Under the pieces are notes generated by a model. That model ran no database searches, was not told where the DNA came from, and saw only the letters and a program-made list of their open reading frames with translations. Shown here piece by piece: positions 8,614 to 16,898 of a stretch of DNA of 64,000 nt (position 1 is the first letter of the stretch; each line of letters begins with the position of its first letter). The stretch covers positions 62,001 through 126,000 of the forward strand of contig NZ_JAKNQL010000012.1 in NCBI RefSeq assembly GCF_022662375.1, written 5' to 3'. A program made the translations under genes and the position numbers. This DNA comes from Pseudomonas sp. CROZ-RG-20F-R04-15 (lineage in GTDB: Bacteria > Pseudomonadota > Gammaproteobacteria > Pseudomonadales > Pseudomonadaceae).

Positions 8614-9102
8614 TCAGAGAGTAAGAATCATCTCGTGCCACGCCATGCCGCCGTGATCCGACTCCGACGGTTTGATGTAAGCAAAGCCAAACCCGGCATA
8701 CAACGGAATGTGCTTTTCCTTGCACATCAAATGAATCGTCGCCTTATCCATCCCGCGCATACGCTCGATGAACTCGCCCATCAAGCGCTTGGCCAAACCC
8801 TGCCCCTGATAATCAGGGTGCACCACCACCGACATGATCACCACGTTCGGCCCTTTCGGATCGTGGCCGATCAGTTCCTTGAACGCCTCGTCCGACATCT
8901 GCACATCAAACGCCGCGCCGGAATTGACGAAGCCTGCCACCACGCCATCCACCTCAGCGACGATAAAACCTTCCGGCCAGGTGGCGATGCGCGTGGCGAT
9001 CTTCTCGCGAGTGGCCGCTTCGTCGCCCTCGTAGGCAACGGTTTCGATGGCGTAGCAGCGATCCAGGTCGGCGGCGGTGACGTTGCGGATGACGGTGTTC
9101 AT
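8614..9102 (-). CDS. GNAT-family N-acetyltransferase
   Basis: A 162-residue acetyltransferase with the motif VVHPDYQGQGLAKRLM for acetyl-CoA binding (about residues 88-103) and a short C-terminal half ending in an aromatic strand (PLYAGFGFAYIKP). The N-terminus MNTVIRNVTAADLDRCYAIE is typical for this family, which sets the start at 9102; an upstream extension has no support. Resembles AANAT/RimI-like monodomain enzymes. Substrate unknown, and it appears monocistronic. Confidence 0.88.
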   Translation of the reverse strand: MNTVIRNVTAADLDRCYAIETVAYEGDEAATREKIATRIATWPEGFIVAEVDGVVAGFVNSGAAFDVQMSDEAFKELIGHDPKGPNVVIMSVVVHPDYQGQGLAKRLMGEFIERMRGMDKATIHLMCKEKHIPLYAGFGFAYIKPSESDHGGMAWHEMILTL

Positions 9103-9219
9103 GGCAGCTCGGAAATCAGCAGAAGAAAGTGCCGAAAGCATAAAGGAATCGCGGGGGCATATCGATCCGCACACAGCGCAAACGCACGAGGCGGATCATT
9201 GATCCGCCTCATTGCTGGT

Positions 9220-9714
9220 TCAGCCCTTGGTATCGACCGGCACGCAGATTTCCAGTTTGCCGGTGTGCTTCTTCGGATTGAAATCCGCGCTGTAACGTTC
9301 CAGCTCCGGGGCGTTGAGTTCCACGTAATGGGAGCTCGGCAACCAGGTCTTGTAGATGTATTGCAGGGTTTGCGGCAATTGCTCGAGCGGTCCCTTGTGC
9401 TCAAACACCGCGTATTGCCGGGGCAGCACTTCGACCCACTGGTAGACCTTCTGGTCGAGGTCGTCGAGCTTGCTGATTTCCACCCCGGCGATGTAATCGA
9501 AGCCGCCCTTGCCGTCGAAATTACTGCAGACCCCGTAGGTCACTTCGTTTTTCTGCCCCTGAATCTTTCCCAGGTGCGGCAAGAACTTTTCCCACAGCGC
9601 CGGGATGTCCCTGGCCGTGTCTTGAGTAAATCGACCGCGCAAACCTGCAATCAGCAGAAAGTGTCCATGTTCGAAGCGAGGTTCAGCCACTTCGACGCGT
9701 TTTTGCTCATCCAT
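9220..9714 (-). CDS. GyrI-like/AraC effector-binding domain protein
   Basis: A 164-residue stand-alone effector-binding (SOUL/GyrI-like) domain. Visible features are RFEHGHFLLIAGLRGRFT at the N-terminus, a central VTYGVCSNFDGKGGFDYIAGVEI strand pair and a C-terminal YSADFNPKKHTGKLEICVPV, the last strand with the family's Ile/Pro ending. There is no DNA-binding domain. Such proteins bind small hydrophobic ligands or act as hydrolases or gyrase modulators; the role here is unknown. The start at MDEQKRV was chosen because the upstream frame has atypical composition. Confidence 0.85.
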   Translation of the reverse strand: MDEQKRVEVAEPRFEHGHFLLIAGLRGRFTQDTARDIPALWEKFLPHLGKIQGQKNEVTYGVCSNFDGKGGFDYIAGVEISKLDDLDQKVYQWVEVLPRQYAVFEHKGPLEQLPQTLQYIYKTWLPSSHYVELNAPELERYSADFNPKKHTGKLEICVPVDTKG

Positions 9715-9782
9715 GACTCGACTCCTGGCACAAAAAAAGGGGTTCGGCTGGGAGTATAGAAAGCCAAACCCGTTTCGCACGA

Positions 9783-10445
9783 TTACAGCGCGTGCAACTG
9801 CTCGACGGCGCCTGAGCCGACAAATTCGTTGTAGCCAGATACGATCACGTAGACCGCGAAATAGCAGAAGATCGCTGCAGATGCCATGTAGGAATAGCGC
9901 AACAGCTTGTCGCCCAGCAGCTTGCCGCCGTGGCTCGCCGCGAAGCACAAACCCGCCGACCACAGCAGCCCGGCGCAAAGAAACCCGCCAAGAAACAGCG
10001 CCGAACTCAGTGGGCCTCCGCCACCGGAACGGGCGATCAACGTACCGCCCACTGCAGCGAACCAGAGAATCGCGCTCGGCGACGACATGGCGAGAAAAAT
10101 CCCCCGGAAGAACTCCTTGCGATGCGAGTTTTGCCCCACCTCAGCGGTCGCGGCCAATTGCGCTTCGTGGTGGATCGCCGAGTAAATCATCTTCGCCGCA
10201 AAGTAGATCAGCAGCACCGAACCGCCGATCCACAGCACCCAGCGCACGCTTTCGTATTGCAGCAACACGGTCATCCCGGCCAGTGCCAGCACCGCGTAAA
10301 TCAGGTCGCCAACGCAAGTGCCGAGGCCCAAAGCGAAACCCTGAAAGTAACCGCGCTGCATCGCCAGAGTGATCATGGCGATATTGGCCACGCCGATATC
10401 CAGGCACAGCGAAAGGCTCAGCAAGAAGCCGCTGGTGAATTCCAT
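9783..10445 (-). CDS. LysE-family amino-acid exporter
   Basis: A 220-residue inner-membrane protein with about six hydrophobic helices. The N-terminal LysE signature is present in variant form (DIGVANIAMITLAMQRGY, then GFALGLGTCVGDLIYAVLAL). LysE/RhtB proteins export amino acids such as lysine, threonine or homoserine with proton exchange. It is divergent from alaC with about 140 bp between them, which hints at, but does not prove, a role in alanine or related amino acid overflow. Substrate unproven. Confidence 0.9.
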   Translation of the reverse strand: MEFTSGFLLSLSLCLDIGVANIAMITLAMQRGYFQGFALGLGTCVGDLIYAVLALAGMTVLLQYESVRWVLWIGGSVLLIYFAAKMIYSAIHHEAQLAATAEVGQNSHRKEFFRGIFLAMSSPSAILWFAAVGGTLIARSGGGGPLSSALFLGGFLCAGLLWSAGLCFAASHGGKLLGDKLLRYSYMASAAIFCYFAVYVIVSGYNEFVGSGAVEQLHAL

Positions 10446-10584
10446 CTACCGATTTCCTTGGGCAAGATTTGTTGAAAAACGCGCTGGACAGTATGCCATC
10501 ACAGCCCTTATCTTCCGCCACAGGTCACCGCAGTGACCAGCGTCGCTCGGACGGTTCCGGGCGCTTACGTTATCCGAGGCAACA

Positions 10585-11802
10585 ATGGCTGAACAAGGTT
10601 CGCCGCGCCGCTTTGCGCGCATAGATCGACTCCCCCCTTACGTTTTCAACATCACCGCCGAGCTGAAGATGGCCGCGCGTCGTCGTGGTGAAGACATCAT
10701 CGACTTGAGCATGGGCAACCCCGACGGCGCCACGCCGCCGCACATTGTCGAAAAACTTGTACAAGTTGCGCAACGCGAAGACACCCATGGTTACTCGACA
10801 TCCAAGGGCATTCCGCGTCTGCGCCGGGCGATTTCCAATTGGTACAAGGATCGTTACTCGGTCGACATCGACCCGGAAAGCGAGGCCATTGTCACCATCG
10901 GTTCCAAGGAAGGCCTGGCGCACTTGATGTTGGCCACCCTGGATCAGGGCGACACCGTACTGGTGCCGAACCCGAGCTACCCGATTCACATTTACGGCGC
11001 GGTGATTGCCGGCGCGCAGGTGCGTTCGGTGCCGCTGGTGCCCGGCGTGGACTTCTTCGATGAACTGGAACGGGCGATTCGTGGCTCGATTCCGAAACCG
11101 AAAATGATGATCCTCGGCTTCCCGTCGAACCCGACCGCGCAGTGCGTGGAACTGGATTTCTTCGAACGCGTGATCGCTCTCGCCAAGCAATACGACGTGC
11201 TGGTGATTCACGATCTGGCTTACGCCGACATCGTCTACGACGGCTGGAAAGCGCCGTCGATCATGCAGGTGCCGGGCGCCAAGGACATCGCGGTGGAGTT
11301 TTTCACCCTGTCCAAGAGCTACAACATGGCCGGCTGGCGCATCGGTTTCATGGTCGGCAACCCGGAACTGGTCAACGCGCTGGCGCGGATCAAGAGCTAC
11401 CACGATTACGGCACTTTCACTCCGCTGCAAGTCGCGGCGATCGCGGCGCTGGAAGGCGATCAGCAGTGCGTGCGCGACATCGCCGAGCAGTATCGCCAGC
11501 GCCGCAACGTGCTGGTGAAAGGTCTGCATGAGCTGGGCTGGATGGTCGAAAATCCGAAGGCGTCGATGTATGTCTGGGCGAAGATTCCTGAGCAGTACGC
11601 GCATCTGGGTTCGCTGGAATTCGCCAAGAAACTGCTGGCCGAGGCCAAGGTTTGCGTCTCGCCGGGGGTGGGTTTTGGTGAGTATGGCGATGATCACGTG
11701 CGCTTTGCGCTGATCGAAAACCAGGACCGCATTCGTCAGGCTGTACGCGGGATTCGCGGGATGTTCCGGGCGGATGGCCTGGCCCCGAAAACCGGTAACT
11801 GA
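10585..11802 (+). CDS. alaC: Alanine-forming aminotransferase AlaC
   Basis: A 405-residue fold-type I PLP aminotransferase of class I/II. It opens FARIDRLPPYVFNITAELKM as in AlaC/YfdZ. The PLP lysine motif TLSKSYNMAGWRIGF is near residue 240-254, with DLAYADIVYDG (PLP ring Asp/Tyr) before it and RFALIEN near the C-terminus (substrate carboxylate Arg). It should interconvert pyruvate/glutamate with alanine/2-oxoglutarate. Length and motifs match the family closely. It is monocistronic here, bounded by a REPIN, with a 6-bp perfect hairpin (10523-10538) in its 5' region of unknown meaning. Confidence 0.9.
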   Translation: MAEQGSPRRFARIDRLPPYVFNITAELKMAARRRGEDIIDLSMGNPDGATPPHIVEKLVQVAQREDTHGYSTSKGIPRLRRAISNWYKDRYSVDIDPESEAIVTIGSKEGLAHLMLATLDQGDTVLVPNPSYPIHIYGAVIAGAQVRSVPLVPGVDFFDELERAIRGSIPKPKMMILGFPSNPTAQCVELDFFERVIALAKQYDVLVIHDLAYADIVYDGWKAPSIMQVPGAKDIAVEFFTLSKSYNMAGWRIGFMVGNPELVNALARIKSYHDYGTFTPLQVAAIAALEGDQQCVRDIAEQYRQRRNVLVKGLHELGWMVENPKASMYVWAKIPEQYAHLGSLEFAKKLLAEAKVCVSPGVGFGEYGDDHVRFALIENQDRIRQAVRGIRGMFRADGLAPKTGN

Positions 11803-11814
11803 CACCTGCCCCCT

Positions 11815-11901
11815 GTGGGAGCGAGCCTGCTCGCGAAGGCGTCGTGTCAGCTACATCAATGTTGACTGACCCACCGCTTTCGCGAGCAGGCTCGCTCCCA
11901 C
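11815..11901. repeat. REPIN (87 bp)
   Basis: Inverted REP pair with the standard arms. It lies 13 bp after alaC and before the shared terminator at 11935. Confidence 0.95.
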
Positions 11902-11934
11902 ATTGGTTTTGGGTGAACCACGAAATCCACGTAC

Positions 11935-11962
11935 AAAAAAACCGCATCGCTGCGGTTTTTTT
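11935..11962. terminator. Rho-independent terminator of gntK-gntT
   Basis: The stem ACCGCA/TGCGGT with loop TCGC is flanked by A and T runs, so it is functional on both strands. On the minus strand it follows the gntT stop by about 18 bp. Confidence 0.9.
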
Positions 11963-11980
11963 GTGTCTGCAAGAAGCTAT

Positions 11981-13336
11981 TTAAACGAATAGCGACAACA
12001 GCAGGATAAAGCCCAACGCAACCACCGAGAGGATGGTTTCCATCGCCGTCCAGGTCTTGAACGTCTCGGCCACGGTCATGTTGAAGTATTGCTTCACCAG
12101 CCAGAAACCGGCGTCATTCACGTGCGACAAGATCAACGAACCGGCGCCGGTAGCGAGTACCAGCAACTCACGGTTAACGCCCGGAATCATCCCCACCACC
12201 GGCACCACAATGCCCGCACCAGTAATGGTTGCCACAGTCGCCGAACCGGTGGCGATACGAATCACCGCTGCCACCAGCCACGCCAGCAGGATCGGCGAGA
12301 TCTGTGCACTGACCGCCATGTGGCCGATCACGTCGCCCACACCGCTGGTCACCAGCATCTGCTTGAAGCCACCGCCAGCACCGATGATCAGGATGATCGC
12401 GGCGGTTGGCGCCAGACTGGCGTCGAGCCACTTGAGCATCTGCTGGGAACCGATGCCCTGCTTGTGCCCGAAGGTGTACAGCGACAGCAGCAACGCCAGC
12501 AGCAGCGCCGAGATCGGGTGACCGATCATGTCCATCCAGGTGCGGAAGAAGTTGCCGTCCGGCAGCGCCACGTCAGCAAAGGTTTTCAGCAGCATCAGGA
12601 ACACCGGCAGCAGCACGGTGATCAGGGTGATGCTGAAGCTCGGCAGCGTGGCCGAGTCATCGTTTTCACGGGCCAGTTGATCGACCAGTTCCTGATTCGG
12701 ATGACCCGGAATGTGCTTGGCAATGAACGTACCGAAGATCGGACCGGCAATGATCGCGGTCGGCAACGCAACGATCAGACCGTAGAGAATGGTCTTGCCG
12801 ATGTCAGCGCCGAACACGCCGATGGCCAGCAGCGGGCCCGGGTGCGGTGGCACCAGACCGTGCACGGCGGACAAACCGGCGAGCAGCGGGATACCGATCT
12901 TGATGATCGACACGCCAGTGCGGCGCGCAACGATGAACACCAGTGGAATCAGCAGGACAAAGCCGATCTCGAAGAACAACGGAATGCCCACCAGGAACGC
13001 GGCGAACATCATTGCCCACTGGACTTTGTCTTTACCGAACGCACGGATCAGGGTCTGGGCGATCTGATCCGCCCCGCCCGATTCGGCCATCATTTTGCCG
13101 AGCATGGTGCCCAGCGCAAGGATGATGCCGACGAAACCGAGCACGCCACCGAAGCCGTCCTGGAACGCTTTGATGATGGTGCCGACCGGCATACCGGAAG
13201 TCAGACCGAGGAACGCGGCGGCAATGGTCAGGGAGATAAACGGGTGTAGCTTGAACTTGGTGATCAGGACAATCAGTCCGATCACCGTGACCACTGCATC
13301 AAGCAGCAGAAACGCGTCGTGGGACATGCCAAACAT
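11981..13336 (-). CDS. gntT: Gluconate:H+ symporter, GntP family
   Basis: A 451-residue inner-membrane permease with about 12-14 hydrophobic segments. GntP-family motifs include GFGGVLGFVGIILALGTMLGKMMAESGGADQIA, GLVPPHPGPLLAIGVFGAD and a C-terminal GAGSLILSHVNDAGFWLVKQYF. It imports gluconate. It lies 82 bp downstream of gntK on the same strand and is called gnuT in P. aeruginosa, as I recall. AGGAGA precedes the ATG, and an AACAACAACAA run (13354-13367) sits just upstream, typical of an Hfq/Crc site. Confidence 0.94.
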   Translation of the reverse strand: MFGMSHDAFLLLDAVVTVIGLIVLITKFKLHPFISLTIAAAFLGLTSGMPVGTIIKAFQDGFGGVLGFVGIILALGTMLGKMMAESGGADQIAQTLIRAFGKDKVQWAMMFAAFLVGIPLFFEIGFVLLIPLVFIVARRTGVSIIKIGIPLLAGLSAVHGLVPPHPGPLLAIGVFGADIGKTILYGLIVALPTAIIAGPIFGTFIAKHIPGHPNQELVDQLARENDDSATLPSFSITLITVLLPVFLMLLKTFADVALPDGNFFRTWMDMIGHPISALLLALLLSLYTFGHKQGIGSQQMLKWLDASLAPTAAIILIIGAGGGFKQMLVTSGVGDVIGHMAVSAQISPILLAWLVAAVIRIATGSATVATITGAGIVVPVVGMIPGVNRELLVLATGAGSLILSHVNDAGFWLVKQYFNMTVAETFKTWTAMETILSVVALGFILLLSLFV

Positions 13337-13353
13337 TGGGGGTGTCTCCTGGA

Positions 13354-13367
13354 TTGTTGTTGTTATT
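13354..13367 (-). promoter_or_regulatory. CA motif (Hfq/Crc-type) before gntT
   Basis: On the coding strand this reads AATAACAACAACAA, an AAnAAnAA repeat placed just 5' of the AGGAGA ribosome binding site. That position fits translational catabolite repression by Hfq-Crc. The motif match is seen; binding is inferred. Confidence 0.7.
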
Positions 13368-13418
13368 AAAGCGGGTTAAACAGAAGTCGGGAGGACCGCG
13401 CTAGCTCTTTCAACACAC

Positions 13419-13952
13419 TCATACCGCCTGTTTCAGACCGTGGGCCTGCCACCAGACGTGAGCCTGGGACGCCAGTTCTTCAACACTGTGGATCGAGGCA
13501 TTCAGGGCCAACGTCAACGGCTCGCCCTTGGGCGATTCGAGGGTGGCGAACTGGCTTTCGATCAACGTGGCCGGCATGAAGTGGCCCGGACGATGGGACA
13601 CACGCTCAGCGGCGACTTCAGGGGTCAATTCAAGAAACACGAAACCCAGGCCCGGCAAGGCGCTGCGCAGCACTTCGCGATAACTGTGTTTAAGGGCCGA
13701 GCAGGTCAGCACCGGGCGTTTGCCCGACGCATCGACGCGACGCAGTTCATCGCACAGGCTGTCGAGCCAGCCGGCACGGTCGTCGTCGTTCAGGGGGATC
13801 CCCGCGCTCATCTTTTCGATGTTCGCGGCCGGATGGAAAGTATCGCCTTCAATGGCAGTGGCGCCGCTCAATTGGCACAGGGCCTCGCTGACGCACGTCT
13901 TGCCGCAACCGGCAACGCCCATGATGACCAGGGCGGTGATGGGATGACTCAT
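13419..13952 (-). CDS. gntK: Gluconokinase
   Basis: A 177-residue P-loop kinase that phosphorylates gluconate to 6-phosphogluconate, feeding the Entner-Doudoroff route. Walker A is GVAGCGKTCVSEAL (residues 13-26). FHPAANIEKMSAGIPLNDDDRAGWL and CSALKHSYREVLR are gluconokinase hallmarks. Length is normal. It is the first gene of gntK-gntT, with GAGG before the ATG and a GntR operator about 20 bp upstream of the start. Confidence 0.95.
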   Translation of the reverse strand: MSHPITALVIMGVAGCGKTCVSEALCQLSGATAIEGDTFHPAANIEKMSAGIPLNDDDRAGWLDSLCDELRRVDASGKRPVLTCSALKHSYREVLRSALPGLGFVFLELTPEVAAERVSHRPGHFMPATLIESQFATLESPKGEPLTLALNASIHSVEELASQAHVWWQAHGLKQAV

Positions 13953-13973
13953 ATAACACCTCAGCGCGCAGAC

Positions 13974-13987
13974 AGCGCTACCTTTGC
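13974..13987 (-). promoter_or_regulatory. GntR operator upstream of gntK (one mismatch)
   Basis: On the minus strand this reads GCAAAGGTAGCGCT. The P. aeruginosa GntR operator, as I recall it, is AC-N-AAG-N-TAGCGCT; only the first base differs. The same core, AGCGCTACCTT on the plus strand, recurs at 14126. Confidence 0.75.
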
Positions 13988-14125
13988 TAGCTATGACTCT
14001 AGTGCACAGGCAGAAGTTGCCGACGCCTTCTTGTCGTTTTTTTGGGTTGCAGCAGGTTTGTTCCCAACGCCAAAAAGCGAAGATCAGGCAGGACCTCGCT
14101 TACGCATTTACAGCTGCATCAGGAC

Positions 14126-14139
14126 AGCGCTACCTTAGT
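14126..14139 (-). promoter_or_regulatory. GntR operator upstream of gntR
   Basis: On the minus strand it reads ACTAAGGTAGCGCT, a full match to AC-N-AAG-N-TAGCGCT. It lies about 28 bp before the gntR start, so it probably mediates autorepression; the pair of sites brackets the whole gntK/gntR promoter region. Confidence 0.8.
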
Positions 14140-14167
14140 GCCTTGATTTTTGTTTGGCAAGCCGTCG

Positions 14168-15199
14168 ATGACCCCCCCTAAAAACGATAAAAATACCCGC
14201 ACCACCGGCCGTCCCACCCTGAACGAAGTTGCCCGCCTGGCCGGCGTCAGCCCGATTACCGCCTCCCGCGCCTTGCGCGGGGTCAGCACCGTGGCCACGG
14301 AACTGGTGGAAAAAGTCCAGAAAGCCGCGCTCGAACTCAACTATGTGGTGAACCCCGCCGCCCGTGCGCTGGCCTCGGCGCAGAGCCATTCAGTGGTGGT
14401 GTTAGTGCCGTCGCTGTCCAACTTGCTGTTCATCGATACGCTGGAAGCCATTCATCGGGTGCTCACGCCCAAAGGCTTTGAAGTGCTGATCGGCAACTTC
14501 CACTATTCGCGCGATGAAGAAGAAAACCTGCTGCGCAACTACATGGCCTATCAGCCGCGCGGTTTCCTGCTGACCGGGTTTGATCGCACGGAAAGTTCGC
14601 GGCGGATGATCGAGGCGAGCAATATTCCCTGCGTGTACATGATGGAGCTGGACAGTGCCGCTGGCGTGAATTGCGTGGGTTTCTCGCAGCTCAGCGCCGG
14701 TGAAACGGCGGCGGAGCATTTGCTTTCTCGTGGACGCAAGCGTCTCGCTTACATTGGCGCGCAGCTCGATCAACGTACGTTGCTGCGCGGTGAAGGTTTC
14801 CGCAAAGCGTTGCAGAAGGCCGGGCGTTACGACCCGGATCTGGAAGTGCTGACACCGCGTGCCTCGTCGGTGGGCCTAGGCGGTGAGTTGTTCCTGCAGT
14901 TGCTGGCGGCGCATCCGGATGTTGATGCGATCTTCTTTGGCAACGACGACCTGGCGCAGGGTGCCTTGCTGGAAGCGTTGCGCCACGGCATCAAGATTCC
15001 CGAACAAGTGGCGATTCTCGGTTTCAACGACTTGCCGATGTCCGAGCACATGGTGCCGCGCCTGAGCAGCATCAACACCCCGCGTGAAGCGATTGGCCGG
15101 CGCGCGGCGGAGCAGATGCTGACATTGATGGCGGGTAACAGCGTGGCGCGGCCGGTGGAAGACATGGGCTTCGAACTGAAGATTCGCGAAAGTACCTGA
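14168..15199 (+). CDS. gntR: Gluconate operon repressor GntR, LacI family
   Basis: A 343-residue LacI-type repressor. The HTH and hinge are at residues 13-65 (TLNEVARLAGVSPITASRAL, then LNYVVNPAARALASAQ), followed by a sugar-binding periplasmic-like domain. It should bind the two AGCGCTACCTT sites in the 215 bp shared with gntK and release on gluconate or 6-phosphogluconate. ATG 14168 was preferred to an in-frame TTG 18 bases upstream. Divergent from gntK-gntT, as in other pseudomonads. Confidence 0.93.
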   Translation: MTPPKNDKNTRTTGRPTLNEVARLAGVSPITASRALRGVSTVATELVEKVQKAALELNYVVNPAARALASAQSHSVVVLVPSLSNLLFIDTLEAIHRVLTPKGFEVLIGNFHYSRDEEENLLRNYMAYQPRGFLLTGFDRTESSRRMIEASNIPCVYMMELDSAAGVNCVGFSQLSAGETAAEHLLSRGRKRLAYIGAQLDQRTLLRGEGFRKALQKAGRYDPDLEVLTPRASSVGLGGELFLQLLAAHPDVDAIFFGNDDLAQGALLEALRHGIKIPEQVAILGFNDLPMSEHMVPRLSSINTPREAIGRRAAEQMLTLMAGNSVARPVEDMGFELKIREST

Positions 15200-15232
15200 C
15201 CGCCACAGATTCAAGGTTGAAACACAATCCCT

Positions 15233-15319
15233 GTGGGAGCGAGCCTGCTCGCGAAAGCGTCGTGTCAGATAAGCATGTGCCGACTGACACGACGCTTTCG
15301 CGAGCAGGCTCGCTCCCAC
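15233..15319. repeat. REPIN (87 bp), perfect 36-bp arms
   Basis: In this copy the inverted repeat extends past the REP cores into GCGTCGTGTCAG / CTGACACGACGC, so 36 bases on each side pair perfectly around a 15-base loop. It lies between convergent gntR and a LysR gene. Confidence 0.95.
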
Positions 15320-15338
15320 AGTTGGATCTGCACAATGT

Positions 15339-16211
15339 TCAATGGCTGAGCAGGTCGACGAGGGCCAGTGCGCCTTTTTGTAAGGGCTGGCTCTTGAGCC
15401 ACACCGCATGCACCGGCATCACCAGTCCGTTTTCGATATTGCGGAAATTCAGGCGTTTCAGCCGTCCGCTGTCCAACCGCGCCTGCACCACCGACAGCGG
15501 AAAATTGCCCCAGCCCATTCCCGCTTCGACCATTTCCATCGCCGTCTCAAGGCTGTCGGTGCGCCAATACGATTGCGCCACCAATGGCCGCGTTTCGCTG
15601 ATCGGCAAGTCGCGACTGGCAACGATGATCTGCCGCACCTGCACCAGGTCTTCAAGAAACACATCCTGCCCCTGCAACAGCGGGCTGTCCGCTGCCAGCG
15701 TGGCGATCATCCGTTCGCTGCCGACAAACTGAAAACGCTCCAGCACGTTCATGCTCAGCCCGGCGAACGCCAGGCACACGCTGACCCGGCCGCTGTGCAG
15801 CATCGCCAGCACGTCATCCTGCGGTGCGGTCAGCACTTCGATGTCGAGCAGCGGATGCCGCTCGGCGATCACCTTGATCGCCGCCAGCAAACGACGGCGG
15901 TCGATGTCCGCGACCACGCCGATCGACAACTTGCTCTCCAGCCCCAGCGACAATTCCACCGCGTGCACTTGCAGGTGTTTGAGTTGCTCGGCGATCAATC
16001 GCGCGTGGGGCACCAGCGACAGCGCCATCGCCGTCGGTTGCGGTTCGCGGTGGCTGCGGTCGAACAGCAGATAACCCAGTTCGGCTTCAAGATTGCCGAT
16101 GCCCATGCTCACCGCCGATGGGACTTTGCCCAGCGCCCGCGCTGCCGCCGAAAACGAGCCGCGTTCGATCACGGCAAGAAACAGCTCGATGCTGTCGCTG
16201 TTGAAATTCAC
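15339..16211 (-). CDS. LysR-family regulator adjacent to second PACE gene
   Basis: A 290-residue LysR regulator with HTH (GSFSAAARALGKVPSAVSMG) at residues 18-37 and a full-length effector domain. It is divergent from the PACE gene at 16333 with a 121 bp shared region, mirroring the pair at 3.6-5 kb. The two LysR proteins have the same length class (284 and 290 residues). It likely activates the neighbouring efflux gene. Inducer unknown. Confidence 0.9.
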   Translation of the reverse strand: MNFNSDSIELFLAVIERGSFSAAARALGKVPSAVSMGIGNLEAELGYLLFDRSHREPQPTAMALSLVPHARLIAEQLKHLQVHAVELSLGLESKLSIGVVADIDRRRLLAAIKVIAERHPLLDIEVLTAPQDDVLAMLHSGRVSVCLAFAGLSMNVLERFQFVGSERMIATLAADSPLLQGQDVFLEDLVQVRQIIVASRDLPISETRPLVAQSYWRTDSLETAMEMVEAGMGWGNFPLSVVQARLDSGRLKRLNFRNIENGLVMPVHAVWLKSQPLQKGALALVDLLSH

Positions 16212-16332
16212 TTTTCACACCTATCAACAAAACTGAAAGCTACCGACTTTTTCTGTCAGCCCTATTGAAGCTATCTTTCGCCGCCTTCGCCAGCCCCGCT
16301 GGCCAACAAATGGCAAGAATGAGGCAAACCCC

Positions 16333-16773
16333 ATGCAAGGCGTCAAACGCAAACTGGTCTACGTGTCGCTCTACGAAGTAATCGGCATGACCTTCTCGGC
16401 CCTCGGTCTGGCACTGTTGTCCGGCACCTCGCCGGGCAGCACCGGGCCGCTGGCGGTGATCATTACCACCATCGCCGTGACCTGGAATTTCATCTACACC
16501 TCGATGTTCGAACACTGGGAAAGCCGTCAGCGCTCGCGCACTCGCACAGTGAAACGGCGCATCGCTCACGCGGTCGGTTTTCAACTGACGTTGATCGTGT
16601 TCCTGATTCCGTTGATCGCCTGGTGGATGAACATCAGCCTGGTGCAGGCGTTTCTGCTGGATCTGGCGCTGATCATTTTCATTCCGTGCTACACGTTCGC
16701 CTTCAACTGGCTGTTCGACCGGATCTTCGGGCTGCCTGCCTCGGCATTGCCGGATTCGCCGGCTGCGGCATAA
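16333..16773 (+). CDS. PACE-family efflux transporter (second copy)
   Basis: A 146-residue protein with four helices and two transmembrane pair domains. PACE motifs: an acidic residue in TM1 (YEVIGMTFSALGLALL), WNFIYTSMFEHWE after TM2, HAVGFQLTLIVFLIPLIAWW in TM3, and YTFAFNWLFDRIF at the end of TM4. It lacks the Glu-Gly of HALLFEGGL seen in the first PACE protein, so the two probably differ in substrate. Divergent from its LysR gene. Confidence 0.9.
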   Translation: MQGVKRKLVYVSLYEVIGMTFSALGLALLSGTSPGSTGPLAVIITTIAVTWNFIYTSMFEHWESRQRSRTRTVKRRIAHAVGFQLTLIVFLIPLIAWWMNISLVQAFLLDLALIIFIPCYTFAFNWLFDRIFGLPASALPDSPAAA

Positions 16774-16898
16774 ATCGTTAATTCGTAAGCGGATATTGCG
16801 AGAAATCAGCGATTTACCGGGATAAACCGCCGATATTCACAATCCGTTAACTCCGATAGCAGGCTAAGCTTTTCCATCAATAAAAAATGGATCAGCCC

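Noticed and set aside
10523..10538. Riboswitch in the alaC leader
   Set aside because: Only a 6-bp stem with a 4-base loop is visible; no conserved aptamer layout was recognised.
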